64,000 nucleotides of DNA, from assembly GCA_002900995.3 (NCBI GenBank), contig CM035306.1, positions 2,542,001-2,606,000 on the forward strand, read 5' to 3'. This document shows, one piece after another, positions 22,479-33,934 of this stretch. The position numbers and the translations under genes were made by a program. Positions within the stretch are counted from its first letter, which is position 1; each line of letters starts with the position of its first letter. The DNA is from Ganoderma boninense. Its lineage: Eukaryota; Basidiomycota; Agaricomycetes; Polyporales; Polyporaceae. The notes beneath the pieces are model-generated. The model saw nothing but the letters and a program-made list of their open reading frames with translations. It was not told where the DNA came from and ran no database searches.

Positions 22479-24732
22479 TGCAGGAGTCGGTGGCAAGGAG
22501 GCGGGATGGTCGCTGGCGAGGAGAGGGGAGGTGGGAGAGGAGAAGAGAGAAGTGGAGAGTGTGGGAGGCGACCGCCACTTCTGACCTGAACACCCTCTTC
22601 AGCAATCGCCAGTCACTGGCTCCCGCGGCAATCAGCCCGTCCCCTCTTCGCGAGCCCCCAGACAAGCACAATCGCCATCCTCCTCCTCTACTGCCACCGG
22701 TCACGCCCAGCCCCGTAGACCTCGTACAATACATCCGAGCTCTGCGCGCCGCCCGCGTGTTGGCCATCGCTGGCGTCCTGTCTCCCGGCATAAGTATGGC
22801 GGCCACGGGAAGGCACAGCCCCGTCTCCTGATCCACCCCCCACCTGCCTCTCAGCGGTCAGTCATGCTCGATGCCGTTAAGCCTCCGTTAAGCCCCTCCC
22901 TCGAGCAACAAAAGGCTCCCATCCCCCGCGCCAGAGAGGATTCCATGTTCGGCCGGCATCTGGACAAGTATCCTCCATCAGCGTTTCCGTGTTCTAGAAA
23001 CGACCTCTGGATCGCCTCTACCCCGGGAGAGCGCCAGATGCTACGTAGCCTCGGATCGCGGTCTCGACTGCCCCAAACATTGTGCCAGCACAAGTCTCAG
23101 AGGGCCAGAGGTGGCCTCCGTCCCGAGTAGCGGACATTCCACGCTCCCTTCTCTGCGCTGCGAGGAGGGCAGCCCGGTCCTAGGACGCCTATCCGGACAT
23201 CGCCCTCGTTCGCGATGTCTGGGAAGTCGATACGCTCCGAGCAGGGGTCATCCGAACTCTCCTTCTTCGCTTCTCCTCCCGCCGGCTTCCTCGCCTTCCC
23301 CAGGCACTCTGCCTGCCCCTTCCTCGCCACCCGCACAAGCCTCCGTTCCCTTCATAACACATACCCGGCTCTCCACTCCCGCCCGCCAAAAAAATTCTTG
23401 ACGTTGCCAGCACCTCCACTCCGACGCAATGTCCAGGACGCCAATCTCGCGCATTGGAGGGCAATGGGGCATTGCCCTGCCCTGTGGATCTGAGATCACT
23501 CCGAGTGCGACCATCCCCCGAGCCCACCGCACTCACCCATCTCGATAAGCGTGGTGTGCCCGCCGGCAGGAGTCTCCACCATCAATACTTAGCACCCCAG
23601 CCCCGCTGGCATCAATCTCGTGGATTGGTGCTTACTTGGTTGGATGCCGAACATGCATCTACCAGGGTTACGTCTGTTTAGCGCCAAAGAAGCGCCCAGG
23701 AGATGTGTTAATTAACCACAGCCATGGCCGGCTTGTCCCGCATCGCAGCGAGGTGTGCTCATCCAAAGCAAGCTCCGACCTGCCTCTAGACACTGCAAAA
23801 CCCGATATCGGCCCCGATCATAGACTCCAGACGTCACTTGGCGGTAGGGCGTGCACCGTCACCCCTCCAGCGTTCGCATCGGCGAATTGAATCCATGCGA
23901 AGCCAACGCGAGAAGCGCAATTACGCTCGCCGCAGTACGCGTCGCGTCTTCTCATTCACAGTGTCAGCGCTCAGACTGGTAGGATGAGGATCCCACGTAA
24001 CATAGAAGCCACAATGGACACAAGGGGGTCGTGGTTACCGTCTTTGCAGGTCCATCTTCTCACAGCAAGCACACGGAAACGTGTCTCGTACCCACCGAAC
24101 CGCCACCCCCGCCCCGCTCTGCACATGTGTGGCTATGTGTGGCGAAGTCTTGATGAGATCTGTCGGGGTCAATCCGATTTTGTCTGCCGCATTGCCAATC
24201 GATGTGATCGCGGGTGTACCTTGACGATTCATGAACCCTTACTACGCGTGCGACTCCGTCAGTTTGCGACAGCTCATGTGTCCCGTGGTGTCGTCAAGTT
24301 CTTGGCTAGTACGCCGCACGTCAGCACAGTTCACAGATCATCGTCTTCGAATAACCATTCAATATCGCCAAAAGAAGCGCATGCTAGAAAACGCGGAGAC
24401 ACCGATTTTGTCAAACAATACACCAATTATACGGGAATGTGGTATCCAAGAGGTAATGGTACAAATCACGACGTGCAGTCCAAACGCAGGGTTACTACTA
24501 CGACGGACAAAGCAAGGGACGGCGATAGCGCAGTACACTGTCACGAATCATCGAGGGGGAGGTGGGTCATCCATGCCGGGTTTCATCTGTAAAAGTCTAT
24601 GCTATCTATGATATAAATGGGGATGTGGGGTTGATGTATGGCCTCCGATGCGGTGTACTCCATCAGCTCTGTCACAATCCTCTCGTGCGGTCACAAGATG
24701 TAATCCGCTCAGAGCTGGAACTCTCTCGCAAA
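22479..24732. other. 2.25-kb stretch with no recognisable gene
   Basis: This lies between the start of GID4 and the stop of the MFS gene. The first half (to about 23.4 kb) is very GC-rich with pyrimidine-rich runs, consistent with a long GID4 promoter or 5' untranslated region. The second half (23.9-24.6 kb) is AT-richer and holds ORFs of up to 202 codons (23984-24592, +) whose codon use and composition do not resemble the neighbouring genes. No transposase, tRNA or repeat was recognised. Confidence 0.45.
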
Positions 24733-27567
24733 TTAGTGGTCGGAGCCGCCCTTCGATGTCTTTTCATCCACCTTCTCATCCAGGCCTCGAATGGTGATAT
24801 CCTCCGCGGTGTCGTTCCGGGAAATGGGCTTGACACCGATAGCAAGCACGTTCGCGTCGGAGTCCGGCTCCGCCGGTGTCTGTGCCTCGAGATCCGCCTC
24901 CTTCTCTTGCGGTACATCTTCAGCCTTGCGGACAACACGCTTGAGCGAGTACCCGCGGAGGAACAGCGCTGTGAAAGATGTATCAGCAATCGTCGGAAAA
25001 CGGAACACGAATGCGGATCGATGAATGCATGCGTACTGAGGATGAGGCCCGCACCCATCAGTGGGCAATTGACGAGCCAGATGGTGCTGATTGCTCGCGT
25101 GTACGCGTGTGTGACGGCGATGCGCTCAGAGGTGTCCTGCGCGGTTTCAACAAACGCGATGACGGCGCCATTAATACTTTTACAAAGACTATTGCCGCGG
25201 CGAATACACGTACCGCAATACGCGGGATCTGTCTGACAAGCTGGGTCAGAGCCGACGGGGAGGTATCGATCGTGAGACCAGGAATCTTCGCGATGCGTTG
25301 GCGCAATTCCTGCAGCAGTGATTTTCAGTAAACTTGGGGGATTCCAAACGCCCGCGGACGTACGCTCGAAATGATAGCTTGTCCGACAGAGATACCGACG
25401 GTCCCACCAAGAGTCCGGATTAGGACGAAGGCAGCGGTACTCGTTGCCATGTCTTTCAACGGCATAGCGGCTTGCAAGCCAATGAGGGGCGTCTATAGGA
25501 ACTCAATGACTCAGCGAGTGCGTTCAAGAAAGGATAGAAAAGCCCAAACTTGCCTGGAACAAACAGCCCACGCCTAGTGCCGTGACAAAGGGGTACAAGA
25601 CCCTCTCAGCGCTGCAGCAGGACAGATGAGCGAGGATTTTGTTGATTGAATCATAACCACTCACGTGTTCGAGGTGTCGTCGAGTGTTATCATGAGGCCC
25701 CATCCAAGGACCATGATAGCCCAGGAAACCCACATGACGGGCCGCCACCTTCCTGTACGCGAAATGATCTGGCCCGAGACAATGGACATCAAGGCCCCCG
25801 AAAGAGAAAACGGCAACATCCTGTACGTGTATGTGTTTCTTGAGTATACCAATTGCCCATAATCACACACAGGAACTTACCGAACGCCGGCGCCAGTAGC
25901 GGAAGAACCGAGCACTTGGAAGTACACCGGCAGGTAGTATGAGCCTGAAAAGAAGCCGAAGGCATGGAAGAACACGGTGATTAAGATGATTCCTGTAGTA
26001 CGAGTCTTCAAAGGAAAGCTAGTCGTCAGAGGACTTAGATAAGAGACACGAATAAAGGGGGAAAGAACCTTGAAGAGCCTGGGAGGAATAATGGGCGAAC
26101 GCTTCGTGTAGAGTTCGTTGAACGATGCGGCAATCAGTAGCACGACTCCGATGGCGAGGGGGGCGATAGTCTGTGGTGTGGACCCTACGCACAAAGGAAA
26201 TCAGTTGATCGATTTGTCGTTCGTGCATAAACGGCACGTACAGCTAGTTTCGCTGAAATTGAATCCTAGCAAAATGAGGATAACGCCAGCGATGATTATA
26301 ATGAGTCCAGAGAAGTCGAAATCGCTGATGTGTTCCCGCAAACTTCGGCCTTCGTGTGGGTTGAGGTTCAAGAACAAGAACAACAACAGGAATCCGACAC
26401 CGCCGGTGGGTCTAAGCGAGATAGCGGAAGTCAGCAAACCGGAAGTTCGGGTGGCTACGATGGTCCTCACAAGTTGATGAAGAAACACCTGTCACGGACC
26501 ATAGACAAGATTAGCACAGTGTGACTTTGTGAGAAGGCGCAAATCGTACCATCGCCAAGAAATGTGGTCCGTGAAAACCTGCGCACGGAAGCATGAGTCA
26601 TGGGAAATAGCTGACGGATGAAAGCGCGTACACCACCGAGAAGAGGTCCTATGACACTAGATGATATCGTCAGCCCTCGACCATCGGACAAACTGTAAAT
26701 AACCGACCTTGCAATCCCCCATGTGGCGCCGATATAGCCTCCGTACTTGCCCCGCCTGTTGAGACTCAGTGACTGCGGAACAAATGTGAATACACGACAC
26801 GTACTCTTGCAATGACACAATATCGGAGATGGTGATCTGCACCAGCTGAATGATGCCGCCGCCGCCCATGCCTTGAATGGCACGAGCAACGACCAACCAG
26901 GTCATGTTTTGAGCGGCACCACATAGGGCGGAACCCAGCTGAATGACCGGCATAAGCGTGTAAAAACATGAGATATCGTGTTTGAATGTACTCACAAGGA
27001 AAACCGCAATTGAAACGAAGAGAATAGGCTTCCGTCCTGGTATTGACATGAGCAGAGCGCAAAAACGCGTCAGGAGAAGGATGAGCGCCACACCTATAAG
27101 ATCAGATAATTTGCCATACAAGGGGGACATGGCAGACGACGCGAGGAGATACGCGCTAGAGGGGAAATGCATGAGGCCATGAATGGAATAGCAGGCTTGA
27201 TGAGGAAGCGTACCTGCCCACCCAACTGTAGTCCTTGCCACCGCCGAGTTTGGCGACGATGGTTGGGAGCGCGGTGGCGACGATTGTCTACGGCATGATG
27301 TCAACGTTAACCCATGAGGCGGGGCGGGATGCCAAGGCGAGCGAGGAGTGATCGGGCCGTGGAATAGCGTACCTGATCCAATGCTGCGAGGAAGACACAG
27401 GCCATGAGACCTGTGAAGACGAGGCTCATCCTATTCTTGGGCAGGACATGTTCTTCGTTGTGTTTCCAATGTGCTGACGGTTTTGCGCCCTGGTCGCCCT
27501 TCTTCTCGTCCGAAGAAGGCGGAGAGAGAGAGGCCAAGGCGTCTTGCTCGGGCTTCTCCGAGGCCAT
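24733..27567 (-). CDS. MFS transporter, 14-TM drug:H+ antiporter (DHA2/DHA14) type
   Basis: Multi-spanning exporter of small molecules or drugs, probably plasma membrane or vacuolar. ATG at 27567 (MASEKPEQDALASLSPPSS); the in-frame GTG further upstream is not used. After a charged N-terminus the first helix reads MSLVFTGLMACVFLAALDQ. Family motif A is SPLYGKLSDLIGRKP. A helix with VVARAIQGMGGGGIIQLVQI and the following GATWGIASVIGPLLGG correspond to motifs B and C of this family. Hydrophobic segments continue to about 25.0 kb and the tail is a charged cytosolic stretch ending ...KTSKGGSDH at TAA 24733-24735. More than ten short introns interrupt the gene. It stands alone, with no biosynthetic cluster around it, so the substrate cannot be guessed. 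Confidence 0.88.
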
Positions 27568-28113
27568 GATTTCCTGCACGGGCGCGGCGCGGGCGGGGGT
27601 GGACCAGGAACGTCAAGGCGCGAACGACTGGTGCTGGGGAGCTGCAGCGACCTCAGTCTGGAGCGGAGAGGAGGACGGAGGAGGGCTGAGGTCCGAGGGA
27701 CGCCATTTGCGAGCTTTGTATGGGATCTTTGGGCTGAGCGTGACCAATCTGCCGCCAGCCCGTTCCCTCTGCCGAACCGCAGGGCTCCCGAGCCGAGATT
27801 GCCGCACCCTCTCCCTCGACGCGTACGCTTGACGCGGACGCCTCACCGGCACCCACGGGCCACGCCGAGCTCCGTCCCTTCCAATGCCGATGCCTCTGAT
27901 CCACGGCGTGTCCGAGCCCTCCTCCAGTCATGTGCGTCGCCTCTCTCCATGTCGTCCTCAGCACCCATGCCGGCCACATACTTACGCGGCCCGTTCGAAA
28001 CCTTTGCGGTTGGAAGGCCTCAACACTCGCATCTCGATTTCCTCGATATCCGACGGCACATCCATTGCCGGATCATCGCCAGTGGCTGTCTGTCGAGGCC
28101 CGTCCTAACACGT
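27568..28113. promoter_or_regulatory. Upstream region of the MFS gene
   Basis: 546 bases, GC-rich near the MFS start. A forward ORF (27544-28560) spans it but is arginine/proline/serine-rich in a way typical of antisense reading, with no motif. No gene is called. Confidence 0.35.
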
Positions 28114-28853
28114 TCAACCTCCACTCGTCTCGATTGGGTGCTCCCTAAGCTCCGCAGGCGCGATCACAAATTGCTTGTGTCGCCTGCCTCCAAGTTGTCG
28201 CAAGTGGCTCGCAACCTCCAGCAGCCTCCAGGTGATGCAATTTTTACATTGGGCCTGCGCCTTCCCGCACAGCACACTGTGCTTCCGCAGATCACGGACC
28301 CTCAATTGAAAACGGTGGCATTGCGCCATGTCAGTCACGGTCACATTGTACAAGGTTCTACTTGTTGTGGCAAGTATTCCTGGTTCTTACTTTCGCTTTC
28401 TCATGCTGCGATGTGGCTCGAGGCAATCGCATCCATGCTCGCAGTCTGCCCCAAGCACGATCTTGAGAGCATTCATAATGGTGTCATTGATTGCAGCCCA
28501 CTTCAAGGAGCCGTTGTTGCATGTGCGCTGAGGCTTATTCAGTGCAGGGGTGGCGTCTAGGATCCAGCGAGCCGCCTTTCCATATTGGAGGAGGCTCGTA
28601 TCCTTCCCAAGGGACCTAAAGAGCTTGTAAGTGGGGTCGAGCCGTAATATTTCCACCTCGCGCTCCCCTCGACGTGCTCATGGTACGATCTTGTCGTTAC
28701 ACGAGGACCAGACCACGCACGGCAGGCCCCCACCAGGCCCCCACCATCCCGGTTATCGCAGTAATCAATCTAGACCCACAGCTTCTTGTTGAACCGCACT
28801 GGGTCTTCGACTGGTCTTCGGCGTGCCATACTTCCACCCACCCAGTCCAAGTA
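28114..28853 (-). pseudogene. Decayed coding-like sequence of unknown family
   Basis: Reading the minus strand from 28853 gives a protein-like stretch (YLDWVGGSMARRRPVEDPVR, FNKKLWV) that hits TAG at 28770-28772, continues as IDYCDNRDGGG, then meets an exact 11-bp tandem duplication (28724-28734 and 28735-28745). If one copy is ignored, the same frame passes a TGA (28678-28680) and goes on as EVEILRLDPTYKLFRSLGK, ILDATPALNKPQ and NGSLKWAAINDTIMNALKIV to a plausible donor (GTAAGA at about 28389). A further open piece (CKNCITWRLLEVASHLRQL ... ETSGG) ends at 28114. The family is not recognised. Two stops plus a frameshift argue for a relic; an intact gene with odd introns is the alternative. Confidence 0.35.
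28724..28745. repeat. 11-bp perfect tandem duplication
   Basis: AGGCCCCCACC occurs twice without spacer (28724-28734, 28735-28745). Eleven is not a multiple of three, and the coding-like frame on the minus strand changes exactly here. Confidence 0.85.
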
Positions 28854-29359
28854 CGTTATTCGGACCGCTCGCATATTTGCATCCTTTGGTCTGGCATGAA
28901 CCGGCATTGGGAACACGCCGCAGATCATCTTTCGCTACCGATGCATAACCACATCCCCCCTCTTTTGGCTATGCGAGGAACGTCGAACGTCACGGCATCG
29001 CTCAACATCAGGGCGCAGCCGAGGAGTCACCCTAAAATGTTGAATGGTGAGTCCGCGTATTTGCCATTACCCGCGACTTGAAATGATTGGACTTGCAAAG
29101 TAGCTCTCCGCTTTCGATGTGCTTTGAGTTGTGTGCTTGGAAAAAGCTGATTGAAGGGTCGCCGAGACTTGGAGGTGCCATGCACAGTAGGCGCTCGGGA
29201 GAACTCTGGAGATCGAGCGAAGATGATCGTGATTACCTACTCAGGCGATTATGTAAGTTTATCTTTGCACGTCTCTCGTTTGCGCCTCTCTGGAGCAAGT
29301 CAGCTACCTCCCCCTTCTTCCTTTCATCCACCACCATCTCCAACTGTCAGATTCCACAG
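28854..29359. promoter_or_regulatory. Upstream region of the Ran gene
   Basis: 506 bases. The last 100 bases before the Ran start are CT-rich (CCTCCCCCTTCTTCC, CATCCACCACC), typical of strongly expressed fungal genes. No other gene recognised. Confidence 0.4.
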
Positions 29360-30507
29360 ATGGCTGACCAGGCTACCATCCCTACCTTCAAGCTCGTCCT
29401 TGGTACGTGTTCCGTGTACTGTCCTCCTCTCTCTAACTCGCTAATCGAAAACTTTGCCTTCCACTCGTGCTTGATCGATGTCCGTGCCACTGGTCCATCC
29501 TCGCGTTTTATGGCCCTCAATATGCGCCTTCGCATCTACGAAACGCGATATGGCATGATCCCATATAGTCGGCGACGGTGGAACGGGCAAAACTACCTTC
29601 GTCAAGGTTAGCCATCCCAATTTTCGCGTTTTGTATGCTTTCGATCGTGTGCTGATCGACTCTACCTTTGTAGCGCCACTTGACGGGTGAATTCGAGAAG
29701 AAGTACATCGGTGAGTCCCATGCTTGTCCTTCGTTTCTAGTACTTGAACGCAGAACCATTCATTTCGCCACCATAAATCAGCCACTCTCGGTGTCGAGGT
29801 CCACCCTCTTTCTTTCTCCACCAACTTCGGCACTATCTGCTTCAACGTTTGGGATACCGCTGGTCAGGAGAAGTTTGGTGGTCTTCGTGATGGCTACTAC
29901 ATCCAGGGCCAGTGCGGTATCATCATGTTCGACGTCACTTCCCGCATCACCTACAAGAACGTCCCCAACTGGCACCGCGATCTCGAGCGCGTCTGCGAGA
30001 ACATCCCCATTGTCCTCTGCGGTAACAAGGTTGACGTGAAGGTGCACATTCAATATTATGCCATGAGTCCGGTTGTCGGTACTGATCACCGCTGCTTTCT
30101 TTCTTTCTTTGTCTTACAGGAGCGGAAAGTGAAGACCGGGAGCGTCACCTTCCACCGCAAGAAAAACATTCAATACTTCGAGATCTCCGCGAAATCGAAC
30201 TACAACTTCGAGAAGCCATTCCTCTGGCTCGCGAGGAAGCTTGTTGGGTGCGCATATCCTCTCAAATTCCTGTTTCAGGTCGTTCATATATGGTCCTTCC
30301 CCTTTGTAGCAACCCCTCCCTCGAGTTTGTCGCTGCTCCTGCCCTTGCTCCCGCGGAGGTCCAGGTGGATGCTGCGCTCATGGAGCAGTACCAACGGGAG
30401 CTTGCACAGGTAAGGACGGTCCTTAAATCTCCAGGAATCAGGATTGATCCCATTCCGACGTGTAGGCCGAGTCCGTGCCGCTGCCAGAAGAGGACGACGA
30501 TCTGTAA
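29360..30507 (+). CDS. GSP1: GTP-binding nuclear protein Ran/Gsp1
   Basis: Small GTPase that drives nucleocytoplasmic transport and spindle and envelope assembly. ATG at 29360 ([15 protein letters not shown]). All G motifs are present: G1 [10 protein letters not shown], switch I/G2 region [16 protein letters not shown]3 [16 protein letters not shown]4 GNKVDVK, G5 [14 protein letters not shown]. The acidic C-terminus EEDDDL, which distinguishes Ran from other Ras-family proteins, ends at TAA 30505-30507. There is no CAAX box, as expected. Six introns are placed: after codon 14 (29403 on), after FVK, after KKYI, after VDVK, after LVG and after ELAQ; exons are as short as 38 nt. The length (about 215 residues) is normal for Ran. 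Confidence 0.97.
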
Positions 30508-31249
30508 TTTTACGCCTTCACGACACTTATTACGTTCGAGCAACCGATCTGTTTCCCTCCATACGTCCTGCACCCGCCATTGTTCCAGTACAAAGCTCGT
30601 CACTTTACTCCGGAGTAGCCATTGTCGGTAACCCTGCTACGAGTACGCATCCCCACATTGTAGAAGCTGTTTGTTTGTTTGTGGCCGTTGTATCGAATTG
30701 ATCTTTGCATGCAGCAATGTATACTCGGTGATGAGGCTATAGCTAGTGTTCTCATAAACGAGAGAAAGTCGCGAAGGGATTCAACGGGCTCAAAGCACCG
30801 CCCAAGAGGCTTCCGAGGAGGCTTAGTTGTTGATTCCTGTGGCAATTCGAAACAGTTTTCTGACTATTGGGGGACCCCGCCGAACCCTTTGGGCGTGTAT
30901 GTGTAAACGTCAAAAGTGCTCGATGACATCATTAGCCGTAGCAATACGCCGATAACCTCACAATGGTACCTACATGGGGGTCTGTGATTGTATGACGACA
31001 ATGTACACCAACCTCCTGTGAGGGCTACGTAGACGTTACGCGAACTAGGCTCGAATGGGTGCGTGTAGAAAAATCTCAAGATTTGACGCGTCGCTCAGGC
31101 ATCTGACCAGGCGCCTTTCTTGTCGCTTCGCTCATCGTCGACGTCGCTCCACCTCGAGGGCCCCGGCCTTGACCTTCTCCCCCTTCTCCCGCGCCCACCA
31201 CCGCCAGCTTCCGAACAGCTACCCCTTCCGCACACTCGTCCCCGTGTCG
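30508..31249. other. Intergenic between Ran and PTC7
   Basis: 742 bases: 3' end of Ran and promoter of PTC7. The first half is AT-richer; the last 150 bases are CT-rich. No gene or repeat recognised. Confidence 0.4.
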
Positions 31250-32954
31250 ATGACTTTGTCCTTTATCGCCAAACACCCACTAGCCCGCACCTTTACCCGG
31301 ACAATCTCAAAATGCAGCTCCCATCGCCAGCATGCCCGCTATTTCTCCCCCTCGGCCCCTTCCTCGAGCTCATCGCTCCCCAGGCCGTATCGCTTCCATG
31401 TCGGAGCCAGCTGGGCAGGCAAACCGCACGACCCGCGCGCCCCGCGCGTGAAGTCGAATCCCTTTACCCCCGACAGCCCCGTGGGCCGGTGGCGCGACGC
31501 GACTCTGGCACGGCCGAACGCGGGGGCGGGGAAGCACATCGGCGAGGACTTCTTCTATATCCAGGACGTGAGTGTGATTCCCGCGGATACTGCCAAGTGA
31601 ATGTGCACTGAATACCATCCGGCTGGGGGGCGCGCTGCGTGCAGATGCGTGATCAGTCCGTGAGTACCGCTGTTCAGGGCTATCTCGTTGTGCCAAGCAT
31701 ATATGACGTTCTGACGCGCCTTGGGGACATGCTGCCGGACGCGGATCGCCTGCTTCTGCTGCAGGGCATCTCGTTCGGCGTCGCTGACGGAGTAGGCGGC
31801 TGGACGGAGTCTGGCATCGACCCGTCGTTGTTCTCGCAGGCCCTCATGTTTCATGCCCACCGATATTCCAAGGTTGCCTGGCCAGGCGAGCCAGAAGTTG
31901 ACCCCATGCAGGAATACGAGGAGCGCGAACAGGTGGAGGGGTGGGAGCTGTCCCCCGTAGAATGTCTGGAGTCGGCCTATGGGGGCGTGCTGAGGGAACG
32001 GAACGTCCTGGCCGGTGAGCATGACACAGTCTCGAGAGGTGGGGTGATATGGCTGAGGGTATTGGTGCGCTCAGGCTCTAGTACGGCGTGCATACTCACG
32101 CTCAACGCGTCAAATGGGGTTCTGCGCGCAGCAAAGTAAGCCTAACTATCCGTTGATTCGCCAGAGAGTCGGTCTGGGCTGAATCTAGGTGTCGGTGCCA
32201 GTCTGGGTGACAGCGGGTTTCTCGTCATCCGCGGGTCGCAAGTGATCTACCAACAGCGTGCCCAGACGCATTTCTTCAACTGTCCAAAGTACGTACTCGC
32301 CTGCGGTTCTTGAAGGGGTTCTCACGAAATTGTACATGCCATAGACAACTTTCGAAGTTGCCCACCTCCCAAAAACGCTTTTCTCGAGCGGTCGTTGATC
32401 ACCCGAGCGATGCAGACCTGTGCGAGATCAAGTTGCGGCACGGTGACCTGATCCTAACATATGTATGTGACCCTCGCAGACCGTTAGTGGGAAAATCGAT
32501 TTGTCTTCTAATCAAAGGTAATCGCTCTTCACAGACGGACGGACTGTCCGATAACGTGTTTCCCTCGGAGATGGTAGCCATTTGCTCCCTCGTGGCCAGA
32601 CAGTTCCAATTCGGTAGACGGACCCTCACCCCCTCAGGGGAGACGGAAATAGAAGGCAGTGTCGAAGACCAGGAGGTGCAAGCCATGGCCGAACGAATCG
32701 TGGATTATGCGCGGATTTGTATGGCTAATACTAAGAGGGTTAGTCCTTTCGAGAGAGCCGCAGCCCGTGAGGGCATGTATTTCCGAGGCGGGGTGAGTGC
32801 AATGCCGTTAAATATCGCAATGCTCTGACTAACCAGTCTAAAACTGTAGAAAGTAGATGAGTGAGTCTTACTGTGCGGATTCCCTCATGCGCAGTGAACT
32901 AACGTCAATTACAGCGTTACTGTCATCGCCGCGATGGTTCAAGAAGCCATATGA
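31250..32954 (+). CDS. PTC7: PP2C-type protein phosphatase PTC7, mitochondrial
   Basis: Mn/Mg-dependent Ser/Thr phosphatase; in yeast Ptc7 acts in mitochondria, including on coenzyme Q biosynthesis. ATG at 31250 starts a mitochondrial-type presequence rich in Arg/Ser/Thr with no acids (MTLSFIAKHPLARTFTRTIS). The catalytic motifs are SFGVADGVGGWTESG (metal-binding Asp and Gly), LGDSGFLVIRG, LTYTDGLSDNV and, near the end, DDVTVIAAMVQ. Introns lie at about 31568-31644, 31660-31765, 32015-32080, 32137-32196, 32463-32530 and further on, leaving a 15-nt microexon (31645-31659, MRDQS) just before the first catalytic motif. The stop is TGA at 32952-32954. Confidence 0.92.
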
Positions 32955-33934
32955 GAGTGCTTAATCGGACAAGCTTGCTCTCAAACATTCAGCCAGCGCC
33001 GTGCTGGTATGCCGTTGCGCTGACCCGTCAGCCGAGCTCGTAGAGACCGTACTAGACTGATACCGGACGAGGCTGCATTCCGCATTGTGATACCCTATTG
33101 CTGACCACTTGGAAGATCCACGCCATGTGTATTCTAGTACTTGTAGTATGTGTCCTATTGTCAATATTGTGTATCATAATGCACTCCCCTTAACGCTACT
33201 ATAGTGTCGACGCGGGCGAGTTTATCGGTCTCACAAATGGACACTCAGTCTTGTATGCATGACGACTCGAAAAAATTGGCCCTCACCCCAATACTTCGTC
33301 GACAATCATCGGTTTGCATCTGTGCGCGCTGCCAGTTTGGGGACAGTGGTCGGCATATCAAGCGTCCGATGTTGGATGGCGGTTGTCCAGAACTGTCTTC
33401 GAAATTTCGTCGAGGACACGGTTGTTAAGTAGGAATAACCTCGCCGACACAGCTTTCGACGGTTCTAAGCCGATTGGACGGCGGCATGGTGGGCGCGTGC
33501 CATGGCAAATAGCATGTGCTTGTCCAGACGGCTGAGACCAATAGACAGACGAGTGATCGTGGACATCCACCCGCAGATGTTGAGGAATCAGGAATATACA
33601 ATGGTCCACCCTGCGGTGCGATTGAGCTTCATGAGCGGGGAGAGACTGTCGGGCAAGGTGGTGGAGGCAATTGTCAGGGCTGGATGGAAACCGAGGCGGG
33701 AAATGTCTGATGGGCGTGGAGGATGCCTGTTTTGGGGATGGCAGCAACAGGGTTCCCACGGAGGCGATGGGACAAACAAGGAAGCGCAGAGCGTGGACCG
33801 CCCGCTCTCCATCGCTCGCTGCCTCCTCAAGCACCCCCAGACCCAACACAAGCTGTTGTCGGTCGTTTCACTCCTTTGCCCCCTCTCGTCCTTTCTACCT
33901 TCCACTGCGCCGCTCGTGACGCACCCTTCTTCCC
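32955..33934. promoter_or_regulatory. FKS1 upstream region
   Basis: 980 bases without a supported gene. The final 100 bases before the FKS1 ATG are strongly CT-rich (about 33860-33925). Several ORFs on both strands lack motifs. A long promoter is reasonable for a cell-wall synthase, but no binding site is claimed. Confidence 0.4.

Noticed and set aside
24035..24232. Minus-strand ORF resembling a small secreted protein (65 codons)
   Set aside because: No signal peptide and no cysteine pattern beyond one cluster; codon use not coding-like.
23984..24592. 202-codon forward ORF in the gene-poor gap
   Set aside because: No motif, third-position GC near 50 percent unlike neighbouring genes, and equally long ORFs on other frames.
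27544..28560. 338-codon forward ORF
   Set aside because: Antisense to the MFS first exon and to the relic; Arg/Pro/Ser-rich with no motif, and better codon support lies on the minus strand.
24733..30507. Possible secondary-metabolite cluster around the MFS transporter
   Set aside because: Neighbours are GID4 and Ran plus a relic; no biosynthetic enzyme is present.
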